DNA of 64,000 bases from Acidobacteriota bacterium (GCA_016700175.1 CP065003.1:1560001-1624000), one strand, 5' to 3'; shown: positions 1 through 9,060, counted from the stretch's first letter. Translations and numbers: made by a program. The notes: generated by a model not told the origin, from the sequence alone.

Positions 1-1
1 C

Positions 2-91
2 GCGAAGGAAGGCGTCCGGCTTCTGCTCGAGAAAGGCTACGAACGAGGGATCATTCCGCATCGTGTCGGAATCGACTTCGTCGAGGGTTAG
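2..91 (+). CDS. C-terminal fragment of a protein cut by the window edge
   Basis: An open frame enters from the left edge and ends at TAG 89-91, giving the last 29 residues. They end in GIIPHRVGIDFVEG. The composition is gene-like and the downstream sequence turns at once into intergenic repeat, so this is probably the true end of a gene. The tail is vaguely like the C-termini of periplasmic-binding-fold enzymes such as the menaquinone enzymes MqnA/MqnD, but 29 residues cannot decide this and no function is assigned. Confidence 0.5.
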   Translation, partial: AKEGVRLLLEKGYERGIIPHRVGIDFVEG

Positions 92-93
92 AA

Positions 94-245
94 TGATCGG
101 AACCCCGAGCGATCGGAACCCCGAGCGCGAGCGAGGGGCATTGACAACCAATTTCACGACTGAGGGCACAGAGAGCACTGAGTTTTTCGGGTCATTCCCT
201 AACAAACCACTGTGCTCTCTGTGCTCTCCGTGGTTCAAGACCAAC
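94..245. repeat. Intergenic palindromic repeats (CCCCGAGCG type and CACAGAGAGCAC type)
   Basis: Two repeat types fill the gap before the next gene. At 94-138 the phrase atcggaaccccgagcg occurs twice and runs into gcgagcgagggg; related copies lie near 52600, 52820 and 56320. At 160-232 a short-period GCACAGAGAGCAC arm faces an inverted arm (ctgtgctctctgtgctctcc), so the transcript could fold into a long imperfect hairpin. No coding function is visible. Confidence 0.6.
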
Positions 246-309
246 CGCCATAAAACTCATCCGCGTTCAAGAGCATCAATTGGCAAATCCCGATTTCAGA
301 TCAAGATCA

Positions 310-1182
310 ATGAAAATGCTAAACAGAATGCTTTTCGCGGCGATCCTCGTGATCTCGCTCTCTTCCGCGGCTGCCGCCCAGGAAGAACCGCTCGTCCCGA
401 ACAACATCCCGCAGGTCGAAGTCGACCAGATCGTAAAGAGATTCACTGCCAACGAGGAAGAATTCCGTGGCGCTTTGGGGAACTATGTGTTCAACCGCAG
501 CGCGACGGTGCAGACTATCGGGCTCGGAGGGCTGATCACCGGCACGTTCCGAAGGGATTCCTTCATGGCGCTGAAGGAGAATGGAGAAAGGTTCGAGAAC
601 ATCATCTACGCTCCGATGTCCACGCTGGACGAGATCTCCGTCACCCCCGAAGATCTTGAGGACCTTGGCGGCGTTAATCCCTTCGCGCTCGAGCCCCGTA
701 ACATCTCGATGTACACCTTCTCCTATGTCGGGAAGCAGAGGATCGACGAGCTGGACCTGCACGTGTTCGACGTCCGGCCGAAAGTGATCCCGAATCCGGA
801 CAAATCGAAGCTGAGGCTTTTCACGGGAAGGATCTGGGTGGACGATCAGGACTATATGATCGTGAAGTCCAAGGGCAAGGGCATTCCGGAAGGGGATCAG
901 CGGTTCCCGGTAGTGGAGACGTGGCGGACGAACGTTGACGGCAAGTACTGGTTCCCCGCTTATTCTTCGTCGGACGACGAACTTGTCTTCAAGAACGGGC
1001 AGGTCGTGAAGCTAAGGCTCCGCGTGACCTACGACAATTACAAACAGGGCCGAAGCGAGGTGATAATCCTCGACGATCCTTCTGATGTTCCTCCGGACGA
1101 GCCGCCTGTCGAGGAAAAGAAGGAACTGAAGGAAGGTGAGGTCCCACCGCCGCCTCCTCCGCCGCCTGGGATTGGAAATTAG
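310..1182 (+). CDS. Secreted hypothetical protein with proline-rich tail
   Basis: A 290-residue protein of unknown function, probably exported. A TTG start at 280 is possible, but ATG 310 puts a clean signal peptide first (basic N-terminus, hydrophobic LFAAILVISLSSAAAA, cleavage near AAA-QEE). The mature part is rich in beta-prone stretches and contains a segment (about residues 160-235) with GRIWVDDQDYMIVKSKGK and FPVVETWR. This pattern recalls LolA/outer-membrane-lipoprotein-sorting folds, where a deduced lipid-carrier barrel is followed by a modelled trait such as 'can the acyl chain bind'; that comparison is only a guess. The C-terminus is acidic and ends in a run of eight prolines before GIGN. 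It is monocistronic, followed by a good terminator. Confidence 0.8.
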   Translation: MKMLNRMLFAAILVISLSSAAAAQEEPLVPNNIPQVEVDQIVKRFTANEEEFRGALGNYVFNRSATVQTIGLGGLITGTFRRDSFMALKENGERFENIIYAPMSTLDEISVTPEDLEDLGGVNPFALEPRNISMYTFSYVGKQRIDELDLHVFDVRPKVIPNPDKSKLRLFTGRIWVDDQDYMIVKSKGKGIPEGDQRFPVVETWRTNVDGKYWFPAYSSSDDELVFKNGQVVKLRLRVTYDNYKQGRSEVIILDDPSDVPPDEPPVEEKKELKEGEVPPPPPPPPGIGN

Positions 1183-1210
1183 ACACGGATGAACACGGAT
1201 GTAGCAGGAT

Positions 1211-1238
1211 GGGCTGCGAGAGATCGCGGCCCGTTTTG
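1211..1238 (+). terminator. Rho-independent terminator
   Basis: A 9-bp stem, gggctgcga (1211-1219) with tcgcggccc (1224-1232, one G-U pair), has a GAGA tetraloop and is followed by gtttt. It lies 28 bp after the stop of the secreted hypothetical gene and would end that transcript. Confidence 0.65.
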
Positions 1239-1340
1239 CTTGGCGAAGGCTGAAGATCCATCATCATTATCTAGAAGGGGTTCAGACAAGCGATACTCAT
1301 AAAGCCAGGCATCGGCTATTAGCCGACAGCAAGACAGTTA

Positions 1341-1855
1341 ACCACAAAGATCACGGAGGTTTACACAAAGGTCACTGAGGCAAGTCACAGTTCCTTCGTG
1401 TTCTTTGCGAAGACCTTTGCGAGCTTCGCGGTTTTCTCTTCGACCGGATACTGAGCCAAAGTACGAGGTTTTACCACAAAGGTCACGGAGGTTTACACAA
1501 AGGTCACTAAGGCAAATTACTCTTCCTTTGTGTTCTTTGCGAATACCTTTGCGACCTCTACGGTTATCTCTTCGATCGGATACTGATCCAAAGTACGAGG
1601 TTTAACCACAAAGGTCACGGAGGTTTACACAAAGGTCACTGAGGCAAATTGCGCTTCCTTCGAGTTCTTTGCGAAGACCTTTGCGACCTTTGCGGTTTTC
1701 TCTTCGACCGGATACTGAGCCAAAGTACGAGGTTTTACCACAAAGGTCACGGAGGTTTACACAATGGTCACTAAGGCAAAATGCGCTTGCTTCGAGTTCT
1801 TTGCGAAGACCTATGCGACCTTTGCGGTTACCTCTTCGATCGAACATAGACTCCA
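1341..1855. repeat. Tandem array of four ~132-bp units
   Basis: Copies begin at 1341, 1473, 1605 and 1737, an exact 132-bp period; the last copy decays after about 1845. Each unit opens with accacaaaggtcacggagg, then a second ctttg-related phrase, and closes with an inverted arm cctttgcgacctttgcgg followed by a divergent spacer ending in gtacgagg. Each unit can thus fold on itself. Copies differ at scattered bases. Stop codons and variable content argue against translation. This covers most of the 775-bp gap between 1183 and 1957. Confidence 0.85.
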
Positions 1856-1859
1856 TTCC

Positions 1860-1957
1860 ATAGAACTAACCAAGAAGAAACACGAATTCACACAGAGAAA
1901 TTTGGGTTCTTCATTCTGAAGAGCCATTTTTTCTGTGTCCATCCCCTTCATCTGTGG
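1860..1957. repeat. Degenerate CACGAATTCACACAG / CTGTGTCCAT inverted arms
   Basis: After the 132-bp array the gap continues with cacgaattcacacag and an inverted-type arm with ctgtgtcc and ctgtggc. It looks like a single decayed member of the same short-period hairpin class found at 160-232 and 56660-57180. No gene is visible. Confidence 0.45.
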
Positions 1958-2764
1958 CTAACTGCTTCGAAATAATTCCTCCGCGATCGCCGTCCGGACC
2001 TCGTTCAATAGCGGCATCAGATCTTCCTTCGCGTTCTTCCCTTCCGTCTCGATAGTCGGCAGTATCACCATCTCGACAGTTCCCGGGTACGCCACCCCGC
2101 GTCGTTTTCCCATCAACTCGTCGGTGTTTTTAAAAGCCACCGGGGCGATCGGGGCCTTCGCCTGAAGAGCAAGATGGATCGCTCCTTTTTTGAACGGCAG
2201 GAGCTCGCCCGGCATCGCGCGTGTTCCTTCGGCGAACACACCGAACGAGAATCCTTTCTCGATCAGCTCCCGAGCGCGGTCGATCGACTTCCTTGCGCGC
2301 TCGGGATTCGAGCGGTCGATCGCGAACACGTTCGCGATCGCCATTCCGTATCCGAAGATCGGCACTTTCAGAAGCTCTTTCTTGGCGACCAGGCCGATCC
2401 TCTTCCCCGCGTAGACATACAAAGACGCGGTGTCGAGATATGACCGGTGGTTCGACACGAACACGTAATCCCGGTCATCATCAAGGTTCTCGAGTCCGGT
2501 CACGCGGACCTTGGCGCCGCACGCTTTCAACCAGACCCTGGCTCCCCAGTCGCACCATTTGTAGAAACGGCTTCGGTCCTTTTTGAACCTATAGACAGCG
2601 ATCGAAGGAGGAGCAACGAACAGGACCATCACTCCGACGACGAACCAGCACCACCAATACCTGAGTTTTCCGATAACCCTTGATTTGCTAGACTCTTCGA
2701 AAGGAATCGCGATCTTTCGGTTACTCTCCAGCTCAGAGGAAAATTTTTGAAGATGTTCAGACAT
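1958..2764 (-). CDS. plsC: 1-acyl-sn-glycerol-3-phosphate acyltransferase (PlsC family)
   Basis: A 268-residue acyltransferase expected to add the second acyl chain to lysophosphatidic acid at the inner membrane. One N-terminal membrane segment (WWCWFVVGVMVLFVAPPSIAV) precedes the LPLAT domain. The HX4D catalytic motif is NHRSYLD, the acceptor-binding motif is FAEGTR, and PVAFKNTDELMG follows. Start ATG 2764 gives a usual family length; the open frame runs upstream to 3862, but that part is antisense to the M14 gene and is rejected. The gene is divergent from, and overlaps by 12 bp with, the ATG chosen for the peptidase. It may belong to a related lysophospholipid acyltransferase rather than PlsC itself. 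Confidence 0.88.
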   Translation of the reverse strand: MSEHLQKFSSELESNRKIAIPFEESSKSRVIGKLRYWWCWFVVGVMVLFVAPPSIAVYRFKKDRSRFYKWCDWGARVWLKACGAKVRVTGLENLDDDRDYVFVSNHRSYLDTASLYVYAGKRIGLVAKKELLKVPIFGYGMAIANVFAIDRSNPERARKSIDRARELIEKGFSFGVFAEGTRAMPGELLPFKKGAIHLALQAKAPIAPVAFKNTDELMGKRRGVAYPGTVEMVILPTIETEGKNAKEDLMPLLNEVRTAIAEELFRSS

Positions 2765-5173
2765 TCGAGGAAGTCTTCGGGGGCGTCCGCGCCTTCCGTG
2801 ACCGGGGGCGCGGTGCGCGTTCTCACGGCTATCTTTCTGTCCGCTTTCCTGGCTGCCGTTGCCTTTGGTCAGCAGGTTCCGACGCCGAAGTCGGTGCTGG
2901 GTTTTCAGCCAACAGATGATAGAACCATCGCCGACTGGAAACAAATCACGGACTATTTCGCGAAGCTGGACGCGGCGAGCGGACGCGTAAAGGTGCAGGA
3001 GATCGGGAAGACGACGCTGGGCAGGTCGCAGATCGTCGCTTTCATTTCTTCCGAGGAAAATATCCGGAACCTTGAGCAGCACAGGGGCTTCAGCGAATCG
3101 ATCGCGAATGCGGTTCCCGGTCAGAAGATCGACCTGGGACGCGGAAAGGCAATCGTCGCGATATCCTGCTCGATCCACTCGACCGAGATCGTCGCATCGC
3201 AAATGTCGATGTTGATGGCGCACGAACTTGCATCGGCAACCGATGCCGAAACTAAGAATATCCTCGACAATGTGATCCTCCTGCTCATCCCTTCCGCGAA
3301 TCCCGACGGGATCGACATCGTCGCCGACTGGTACAGAAAGACACTCGGAACAAAATACGAAGGCTCCTCGCCGCCCGAGCTCTACCATCACTACGCGGGA
3401 CACGACAACAACCGCGACTGGTTCATGATGAACCTCGCGGAAACGCGGAACATCACGAAGCTCTTTTGGCAGGAGTGGTTCCCGCAGATCGTATGGGACG
3501 TCCATCAGCAGGGCCAGACGGCGGCTCGTATGACCGTCCCGCCGTTCTTCGATCCCCCGAACCCCAGGATCGATCCGAGGATCCTCCGCGAGCTCGGGCT
3601 TCTCGGATACAAAATGGCGGCCGACCTTCAGGCGACCGGCCAGGCCGGGATAGTGACGAACGCGACCTACGACACCTGGTGGCACGGCGGATTCAGGTCC
3701 GCGCCCTATTACCACAATTCGATCGGCATCCTCACCGAGGCCGCGAGTGCAGAATTGATGTCGCCGGTGACGATCACCAAACAGCAGCTCGAACGACAAG
3801 GGCCGACGCGCGGTTATAGGAATCCGCTCGAAACGGCCACGAACGCGCCCGACGCGTGGCAAGGTGGCGAATGGTCGCCCAAGGACATCGCAAGAATAGA
3901 GCTAGTCGCCGGCTTTGGTGTGCTGGAGATGGCCTCGAAGTTCAGGAAAAGGTACATCGAGAACATGTTTCAGCTTGCTTTGAAAAACCAGCAGGCAGGT
4001 CCGAATGAGCCCGAGGCCTTCGTCGTGTACGCCGGACAGCCTCGCGAAGAAACGGTTTCGAGATTCCTCGAGATCCTGATGTGGCAGGGGATGGAGGTCC
4101 GGCTTCTCACGGAAGAGATCGAGGGCGCGACCGATCCGAACATGCGCGATCACATCCACGAGATCCCGGGCGGCAGCTTTATCGTGATGGTCAACCAAGC
4201 GCAGAAGCCCAATGTCCTGAGCCTTTTCGAAGAGCAGGTCTATCCCGAAAGGCTCAACGAAAAGGGCGAGGCGGAAGTGCCGTACGACGTAGCCGGCTGG
4301 ACCCTTCCTCTGCAGATGGGTGTCGAGTACACGCCCGTTTACAACATCAAGGATTCGGCGAACCTCCTCGGAAGGACCGAAGTGATCCGCGATATCAACC
4401 GCGCGCGAAAGGCGCTCAATCTCTCTCCGGTTTCCGGGCCCTTCTCGAAGATGCCGAACCCGCTTCGAAACCCGGCGAGAGTCGGCCTTTACAAAGGCTG
4501 GACCGGCTCCATGGACGAAGGCTGGACGAGGCTCGTTCTGGATAGTCACTCGATCGGGTACAAGACGCTGATGGACGAGGACGTCCGGAGCGGCGAGCTC
4601 GGCTCCGACGTCGTGATCCTGCCTTCGATGGGCGAACGCTCGATCGTCCAGGGAAACAGCGAACAAAGATATCCGAAGGAATACACCGGAGGGATAGGCG
4701 ACGAGGGAGTCGATAACCTCAGGAAGTTCGTAAGCGAAGGCGGGCGTCTCGTCTGCTTCGATTCGTCGTGTGATCTGGTGATCAAGGCGTTCGGACTTCC
4801 TCTGAAGAACACGGTCGAGGGACTGAACCGGGGCCAGTTCTACTGCCCGGGATCGATCCTCGCTCTCGATGTCGATACTTCGGATCCGCTCGCCCGAGGG
4901 CTGAAGGAGCGCACGCCGGCATACTTCACGCGCAGTTCCGCGTGGGAGATCGGCGAAGGGTCCGCTGTGAAGTCGGTCGCGAAATACGCCGAAGACGACC
5001 TACTGCTCTCCGGCTGGATCCTCGGCGAACAGCACATCAAGGGCAAGACGGCCATCGCGTCGGCGAAACACGGAAAGGGCGAGATAGTTCTGTTCGCGTT
5101 CAGGCCGCAGCACCGCGGCCAGTCGTTTGCTACGTTCCGGTTCATTTTCAACGCGCTGGAGAGGATGAAGTAA
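2753..5173 (+). CDS. Secreted M14-family zinc carboxypeptidase-like protein
   Basis: An 806-residue exported peptidase of the M14 family. A signal peptide (VLTAIFLSAFLAAVAFG) precedes the catalytic domain. Zinc ligands fit HSTE (His142, Glu145) and WDVHQQG (His251); NPDG and NNRDW are the substrate-carboxylate region, and Glu329 in LTEAAS is the likely general base. The remaining ~450 residues form a C-terminal region, including a stretch like a ThuA/GATase-type fold, as in many large acidobacterial M14 proteins. The first ATG is at 2753; GTG 2798 is an alternative that removes the overlap with the divergent acyltransferase and still keeps the signal peptide. Substrate specificity cannot be read. 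Confidence 0.88.
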   Translation: MFRHSRKSSGASAPSVTGGAVRVLTAIFLSAFLAAVAFGQQVPTPKSVLGFQPTDDRTIADWKQITDYFAKLDAASGRVKVQEIGKTTLGRSQIVAFISSEENIRNLEQHRGFSESIANAVPGQKIDLGRGKAIVAISCSIHSTEIVASQMSMLMAHELASATDAETKNILDNVILLLIPSANPDGIDIVADWYRKTLGTKYEGSSPPELYHHYAGHDNNRDWFMMNLAETRNITKLFWQEWFPQIVWDVHQQGQTAARMTVPPFFDPPNPRIDPRILRELGLLGYKMAADLQATGQAGIVTNATYDTWWHGGFRSAPYYHNSIGILTEAASAELMSPVTITKQQLERQGPTRGYRNPLETATNAPDAWQGGEWSPKDIARIELVAGFGVLEMASKFRKRYIENMFQLALKNQQAGPNEPEAFVVYAGQPREETVSRFLEILMWQGMEVRLLTEEIEGATDPNMRDHIHEIPGGSFIVMVNQAQKPNVLSLFEEQVYPERLNEKGEAEVPYDVAGWTLPLQMGVEYTPVYNIKDSANLLGRTEVIRDINRARKALNLSPVSGPFSKMPNPLRNPARVGLYKGWTGSMDEGWTRLVLDSHSIGYKTLMDEDVRSGELGSDVVILPSMGERSIVQGNSEQRYPKEYTGGIGDEGVDNLRKFVSEGGRLVCFDSSCDLVIKAFGLPLKNTVEGLNRGQFYCPGSILALDVDTSDPLARGLKERTPAYFTRSSAWEIGEGSAVKSVAKYAEDDLLLSGWILGEQHIKGKTAIASAKHGKGEIVLFAFRPQHRGQSFATFRFIFNALERMK

Positions 5174-5382
5174 GAGGTGTCAACGCGAAGGTCGCTAAGT
5201 GCGCAAAGCGATTTAGGGATCAGGGAAGCCCCTGGATTCCTTTGATCTTCTTCGCGTACCTCGCGACCTTTGCGTTGAAAATCCCGTCGAATTCTTGAAA
5301 ATCCGCCCTTCGGGGTTAGAATGTAATCTGCACAACCCGTAGCCGACCCCCCGTCCGACCTGACACCCTGCAATTCTGAATT
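5174..5382. repeat. Short-period inverted repeat (AACGCGAAGGTCGC type)
   Basis: The left arm tcaacgcgaaggtcgc (from about 5179) faces the right arm gcgacctttgcgttga (about 5262-5278). This is the same class as each unit of the 1341 array and the element at 52890-53030. A TAGAAT box near 5317 may be part of the promoter for the SpoIID gene, but I see no convincing -35 element. Confidence 0.55.
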
Positions 5383-7785
5383 ATGAAAGTCCTTTCCTTT
5401 CTATCTTCATCATTCGTACTTCTTAGCCTTGTTATTACCGCGCTTCCGTTTGCTCCTTACGAAACGCCGAATGCGCCGTTCCAACTCGACCGAGAGCCGC
5501 TCGTACGCATCGGCCTTCTGACGAACACAAGCTCGGTCGTGATCTCGACCGTCGGAGAACCGCTCGTCGCGTCGCTTTCCGGAGTCCCCGCGGCGGAACT
5601 GAACACGAATTCCGTACGGGTCTCTTCATCGCCGTACAGGCCGCCATCCTACGACCTGTTCACTTTCGAGATGGAGGCATACCAATCGAGGGCAGAAGCG
5701 GACAAGAAGGCGGACGAGATCCGCAGCAAGACTTCCGAGCCGGTCTCCGTCTCGTACGGGTCTGACGAAGGGACGTTCCGGATCAGGATCGGTTCGGGTA
5801 AGGAGACGCAGGAAGAAGCGGATGAGTACCTGGAGGACTTGGTCGCGCAAGGGATCGAGGGCGTTTCGATCGTCACGAGCCGGTTGCAGGCACCGTCCGA
5901 CGACGCGGTAGCCCTGACGGCCCAGATACGAAACACGCCGAAATCCGAAGTGCGCAGCTTGAGATTTCCGGGCGAAGAAGAACGCCTCGCAAGCCGCGGC
6001 AGGATCATAAGGACGGCGTCCGCACCTTCGTCGTGGCGAAAGAACGTCAACGTTCCGATCAACTCTTCGCTCCGCGAGGTCGTCGTCGCCGGCTCGACAC
6101 CCGAGTCCAGGTTCTCGAGCCTTCGTTCGGTCAGGATCGGTTCCGGAAACGGGCGCGGGATCGTCAGGCTGAACGGAAAATCGTACCGAGGCGCGATGGA
6201 GGTCCTTGTTAACTCGAAGGGCGGCATCACCGTCGTGAACGTCGTCCCGATGGAGGAATATCTTCTCGGAGTGGTGCCGGCCGAACTCTCGCTTCCCCAG
6301 CTCGAGGCCCAGAAGGCGCAGGCCGTCGCCGCCAGAACTTACGCGGTCGCGAACAAGAACGGTTACGGCGAAAAGGGCTACGACATGCTCCCGACCGTCT
6401 GGTCGCAGGTTTACAAGGGAGTTTCGATCGAGTCGAAGATGGGAACCCAGGCGGTTCTGGAGACGCGGGGGATGGTCGCCACCTACCAGGGCAAGCCGAT
6501 AAACGCATTATACACATCGACTTGCGGAGGCAGGACCGAGGACTCCGGCAACATCTTCGAGTTCAACGAGCCGTATCTGAAAGGCGTCAACTGCTCGCTC
6601 GACGGACGCGAACACTTCGATCCTTTCATCGTCCGCACGAGCCGCGAACCCGCACTGATCAGGAACGAGGCGAATTATGCGCTTGTGAGGCTTGCTTCGA
6701 AGTACGCCGTGAACAACTTCCTGATGATCACGCCGCAGTTCAATGACGACTATTTCGACGATCCTCCGTCGGAGACCGAGCTAAGAAGTTGGCTGAACAA
6801 CCTGGGCTCGAAATTCGGCAGGACATATGCGCTTATCGACGCCGATTCGTCGAAACCTCTGAATCTGGCACGGATACTTCACGCGATCATCTATGCCCCC
6901 GACGCGGCGGCGTCTGCGGACACGCTGATGTCAGAGTCGGACATCGACTATCATCTCTCCTTTCTTGACGCCGCAGAGGTCCCGAAGAACGAGCGCGCGA
7001 TCCTCGCAGAACTTCTCCGCGACGGATGGTTTTCGATCTATGCCGACCTGACGATCAAACCGAACAAGCATTTCTCGCGCGGCAAGATCCTGCGGCTGAT
7101 CGACAGTATCTACGCGAAGAAAGGATGGTCTTTCGATTTCGAGTCGGGGACCGCGAACCCGACCGCCGACGGCAAGCTTGTGCTTAAGGTCGGGCGCTCC
7201 GACAAAGAAGTTACCCTCAATCCGAACGTCTATCTGTTCCGCAAATTCGGCGATTCATTCTACCAGGTCAAGGAAACGGCGATCCTGGGCGGCGAGACCG
7301 TGCGCTACAAGACGAATGCGCTCGGCGAGGCCGTGTATCTCGAGGTCGAGCCGACCGAAAAGACGACCGTCGCCGAATCGATGTCGCCTTTCACTTTCTG
7401 GAAGGCAAACCTTTCGGCGAGCACCGTGAGGGCGAGGCTTTCGAGATACGTCCGGGGGCTCGGGACGCTTATCGACGTCAAGATCAAGAACAAGGGCTTT
7501 TCAAGGCGCGCGACCGAGCTCGAGATCATTACGACGAACGGAGTGCATTATCTGAAGGGCGGTAAGATCCGCTCGGCGCTAAGGCTTCGGGAACAGCTGT
7601 TCGTGATGGACAAGCGGTTCGACGGAAACGGCCGGGTCGCGAGCATCTCGTTCACGGGCCGCGGCTGGGGGCACGGCGTGGGAATGTGCCAATACGGCGC
7701 ATACGGGCTCGCGAAGATGGGAGTGCCGTACGATCGCATCATCACCCACTACTATTCCGGGGTTGAATTGACGAAAGCTTATTGA
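5383..7785 (+). CDS. SpoIID/LytB-domain protein with N-terminal SPOR-like domain
   Basis: An 800-residue exported protein. A signal peptide (residues 1-25) is followed by a SPOR-like segment (about 90-165: FTFEMEAYQSRAEADKKA ... FRIRIGSGKETQEEA) that should bind denuded septal glycan. The SpoIID domain then follows, with YLLGVVPAEL, AQAVAARTYA and TSTCGGRTED near 285-390 and the final GRGWGHGVGMCQYGA block near the C-terminus. SpoIID of Bacillus is a lytic transglycosylase acting on denuded glycan and LytB is an amidase enhancer; here there is no sporulation context, so a role in envelope remodelling or division is inferred. About 300 residues are inserted between the two SpoIID blocks, longer than in the sporulation protein. 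Confidence 0.85.
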   Translation: MKVLSFLSSSFVLLSLVITALPFAPYETPNAPFQLDREPLVRIGLLTNTSSVVISTVGEPLVASLSGVPAAELNTNSVRVSSSPYRPPSYDLFTFEMEAYQSRAEADKKADEIRSKTSEPVSVSYGSDEGTFRIRIGSGKETQEEADEYLEDLVAQGIEGVSIVTSRLQAPSDDAVALTAQIRNTPKSEVRSLRFPGEEERLASRGRIIRTASAPSSWRKNVNVPINSSLREVVVAGSTPESRFSSLRSVRIGSGNGRGIVRLNGKSYRGAMEVLVNSKGGITVVNVVPMEEYLLGVVPAELSLPQLEAQKAQAVAARTYAVANKNGYGEKGYDMLPTVWSQVYKGVSIESKMGTQAVLETRGMVATYQGKPINALYTSTCGGRTEDSGNIFEFNEPYLKGVNCSLDGREHFDPFIVRTSREPALIRNEANYALVRLASKYAVNNFLMITPQFNDDYFDDPPSETELRSWLNNLGSKFGRTYALIDADSSKPLNLARILHAIIYAPDAAASADTLMSESDIDYHLSFLDAAEVPKNERAILAELLRDGWFSIYADLTIKPNKHFSRGKILRLIDSIYAKKGWSFDFESGTANPTADGKLVLKVGRSDKEVTLNPNVYLFRKFGDSFYQVKETAILGGETVRYKTNALGEAVYLEVEPTEKTTVAESMSPFTFWKANLSASTVRARLSRYVRGLGTLIDVKIKNKGFSRRATELEIITTNGVHYLKGGKIRSALRLREQLFVMDKRFDGNGRVASISFTGRGWGHGVGMCQYGAYGLAKMGVPYDRIITHYYSGVELTKAY

Positions 7786-7790
7786 AACGG

Positions 7791-7871
7791 ATGTCGAAGA
7801 ACCAGACGATCGGCGCGGTGATGGTGCTGGCGGTGATCCTGATCGTGGCCGGATTCCGGTCGTGCGCGTGA
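7791..7871 (+). CDS. Possible 26-residue membrane peptide
   Basis: Five bases after the SpoIID stop, an ATG opens a 26-residue frame. It has a polar start (MSKNQT), one hydrophobic helix (IGAVMVLAVILIVAG) and the end FRSCA. Codon use resembles the genes around it. It is too short for confident calling, and the SpoIID transcript would supply it by coupling. No family is recognised. Confidence 0.35.
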   Translation: MSKNQTIGAVMVLAVILIVAGFRSCA

Positions 7872-8060
7872 AGCAGCGGCTTTGCCGCCATTGTGTGCGG
7901 TAAGCCTTCGGCTTACCGTGCGGATCAACTATAGATTGGTGAAGAGGGGCGTAGCCCCGGTTTGTTTCATTGCCTGCGCCGGAAAGGCAAGCCTTTCCGC
8001 ACACAGCAGCGGCGCAGCCGCACATTACAAACTCCCGGCCGGCCTCTGACCCCCAGCAAT
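7872..8060. repeat. Cluster of REP-like hairpins
   Basis: Perfect small palindromes crowd this gap: GCGGC-ttt-GCCGC at 7876-7888, cggtaagcc-ttc-ggcttaccg at 7898-7918, ggggc-gta-gcccc near 7948, ggaaaggc-aa-gcctttcc at 7981-7998 and GCGGC-gca-GCCGC at 8009-8021. The GCGGC-N3-GCCGC type recurs at 63006-63018, beside the IS110 element. They may also act as transcription stops. No gene is visible. Confidence 0.7.
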
Positions 8061-8071
8061 AACTGAACTCA

Positions 8072-9049
8072 GTGAACCCGCCAAACTCACAAGACTCAGC
8101 CAACTCAGCAAACTCAGCCAACTCGATTCCCGCGATCGTCGGCCCCACCGCCTCCGGAAAGACCCATCTCGGAGTCGAACTGGCCCTTCACCTCGGTAAC
8201 GGCGAGGTGATCTCGTGCGACTCCGTACAGATCTACAAGGAGATCGAGATCGCGACTGCCAAGCCTTCCGAAGAAGAAATGCGAGGCGTCCCGCATCACC
8301 TGGTCGATTACGTCTCGCCTTTCGTCGATTACACCGCCGCCGACTGGGCTCGTGACGCTTCGGAGAAGATCCGCGAGATCGAATCGCGCGGCGGACGCCC
8401 GATCATCGTTGGCGGCACCGGTTTCTATCTCCGAACACTGCGAAAGCCGCTTTTCGAAAGCCCCAGAACGGATCCCGAACTCCGGCGGCGACTGCGGGGA
8501 ATTCACGAGGAGAAGGGCGCCGCTCATCTCCACAGAATGCTCGAAAGGCTCGACCCCGGAGCCGCTGCCGGTATACCTGCGAACGACTATGTGCGGTCAA
8601 TGCGGGCGCTCGAGGTGTTTTTCCAGACGGGGAAACGAATATCCGATCTTCAGCCGGAGCGCGCGGAGCCTCCCGAGTTCGCGGAAAGGATCCGGGTCTT
8701 CGCCCTCGCCCCGCCGCGCAACGAACTCTACGAGCGGATCAACGCGAGAGCCAGGGCCCACTTTGAAGCAGGGCTGCTCGATGAAGTGAAGCGCCTTTTG
8801 AAAGACGGAGTTCCACCGGACAGCAACGCCCTCGGATCCCACGGCTACAGGCGCGTGCTCGAGTATCTCTCAGGCGAACGCACGCTCGAAAGCGCGATCG
8901 AAAAAACCGCCCAGGATGTCCGGAATTATGCGAAACGGCAGCTTACCTGGTTCAGGAAAGAAAAAGATGTTGAGTGGCTCGAGGGATTTGGGGACGATCC
9001 TGCCGTGCGCCGCAAACTCTTCGAGCTTATTGAAGAGAAACGACCCTGA
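8072..9049 (+). CDS. miaA: tRNA dimethylallyltransferase
   Basis: MiaA transfers a dimethylallyl group from DMAPP to A37 of tRNAs that read UNN codons. The P-loop is GPTASGKT, and CDSVQIYKEIEIATAKPS contains the family's DSxQxY and TAKP motifs. QLTWFRKEKDVEWL is the usual C-terminal signature. The GTG at 8072 leaves a low-complexity N-terminus (NSQDSANSANSANS) encoded by an AACTCAGC-type short repeat, so the true start may be a non-ATG codon just before IPAIVGPT. The gene is followed by hfq, the classic miaA-hfq order. Confidence 0.95.
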   Translation: MNPPNSQDSANSANSANSIPAIVGPTASGKTHLGVELALHLGNGEVISCDSVQIYKEIEIATAKPSEEEMRGVPHHLVDYVSPFVDYTAADWARDASEKIREIESRGGRPIIVGGTGFYLRTLRKPLFESPRTDPELRRRLRGIHEEKGAAHLHRMLERLDPGAAAGIPANDYVRSMRALEVFFQTGKRISDLQPERAEPPEFAERIRVFALAPPRNELYERINARARAHFEAGLLDEVKRLLKDGVPPDSNALGSHGYRRVLEYLSGERTLESAIEKTAQDVRNYAKRQLTWFRKEKDVEWLEGFGDDPAVRRKLFELIEEKRP

Positions 9050-9060
9050 AGCCAACTTCC

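Noticed and set aside
1341..1855. CRISPR array
   Set aside because: The repeats are contiguous 132-bp units without unique spacers, and no cas genes are near.
2765..3862. N-terminal extension of the PlsC-type gene to a 634-residue protein
   Set aside because: The extra 365 residues are antisense to the clear M14 peptidase and have shadow-frame composition (Arg/His-rich); ATG 2764 gives the normal family length.
5383..7785. Sporulation gene
   Set aside because: A SpoIID domain alone does not mean sporulation: no other spore genes are seen and the protein carries a SPOR-like glycan-binding segment and signal peptide as in diderm envelope proteins.
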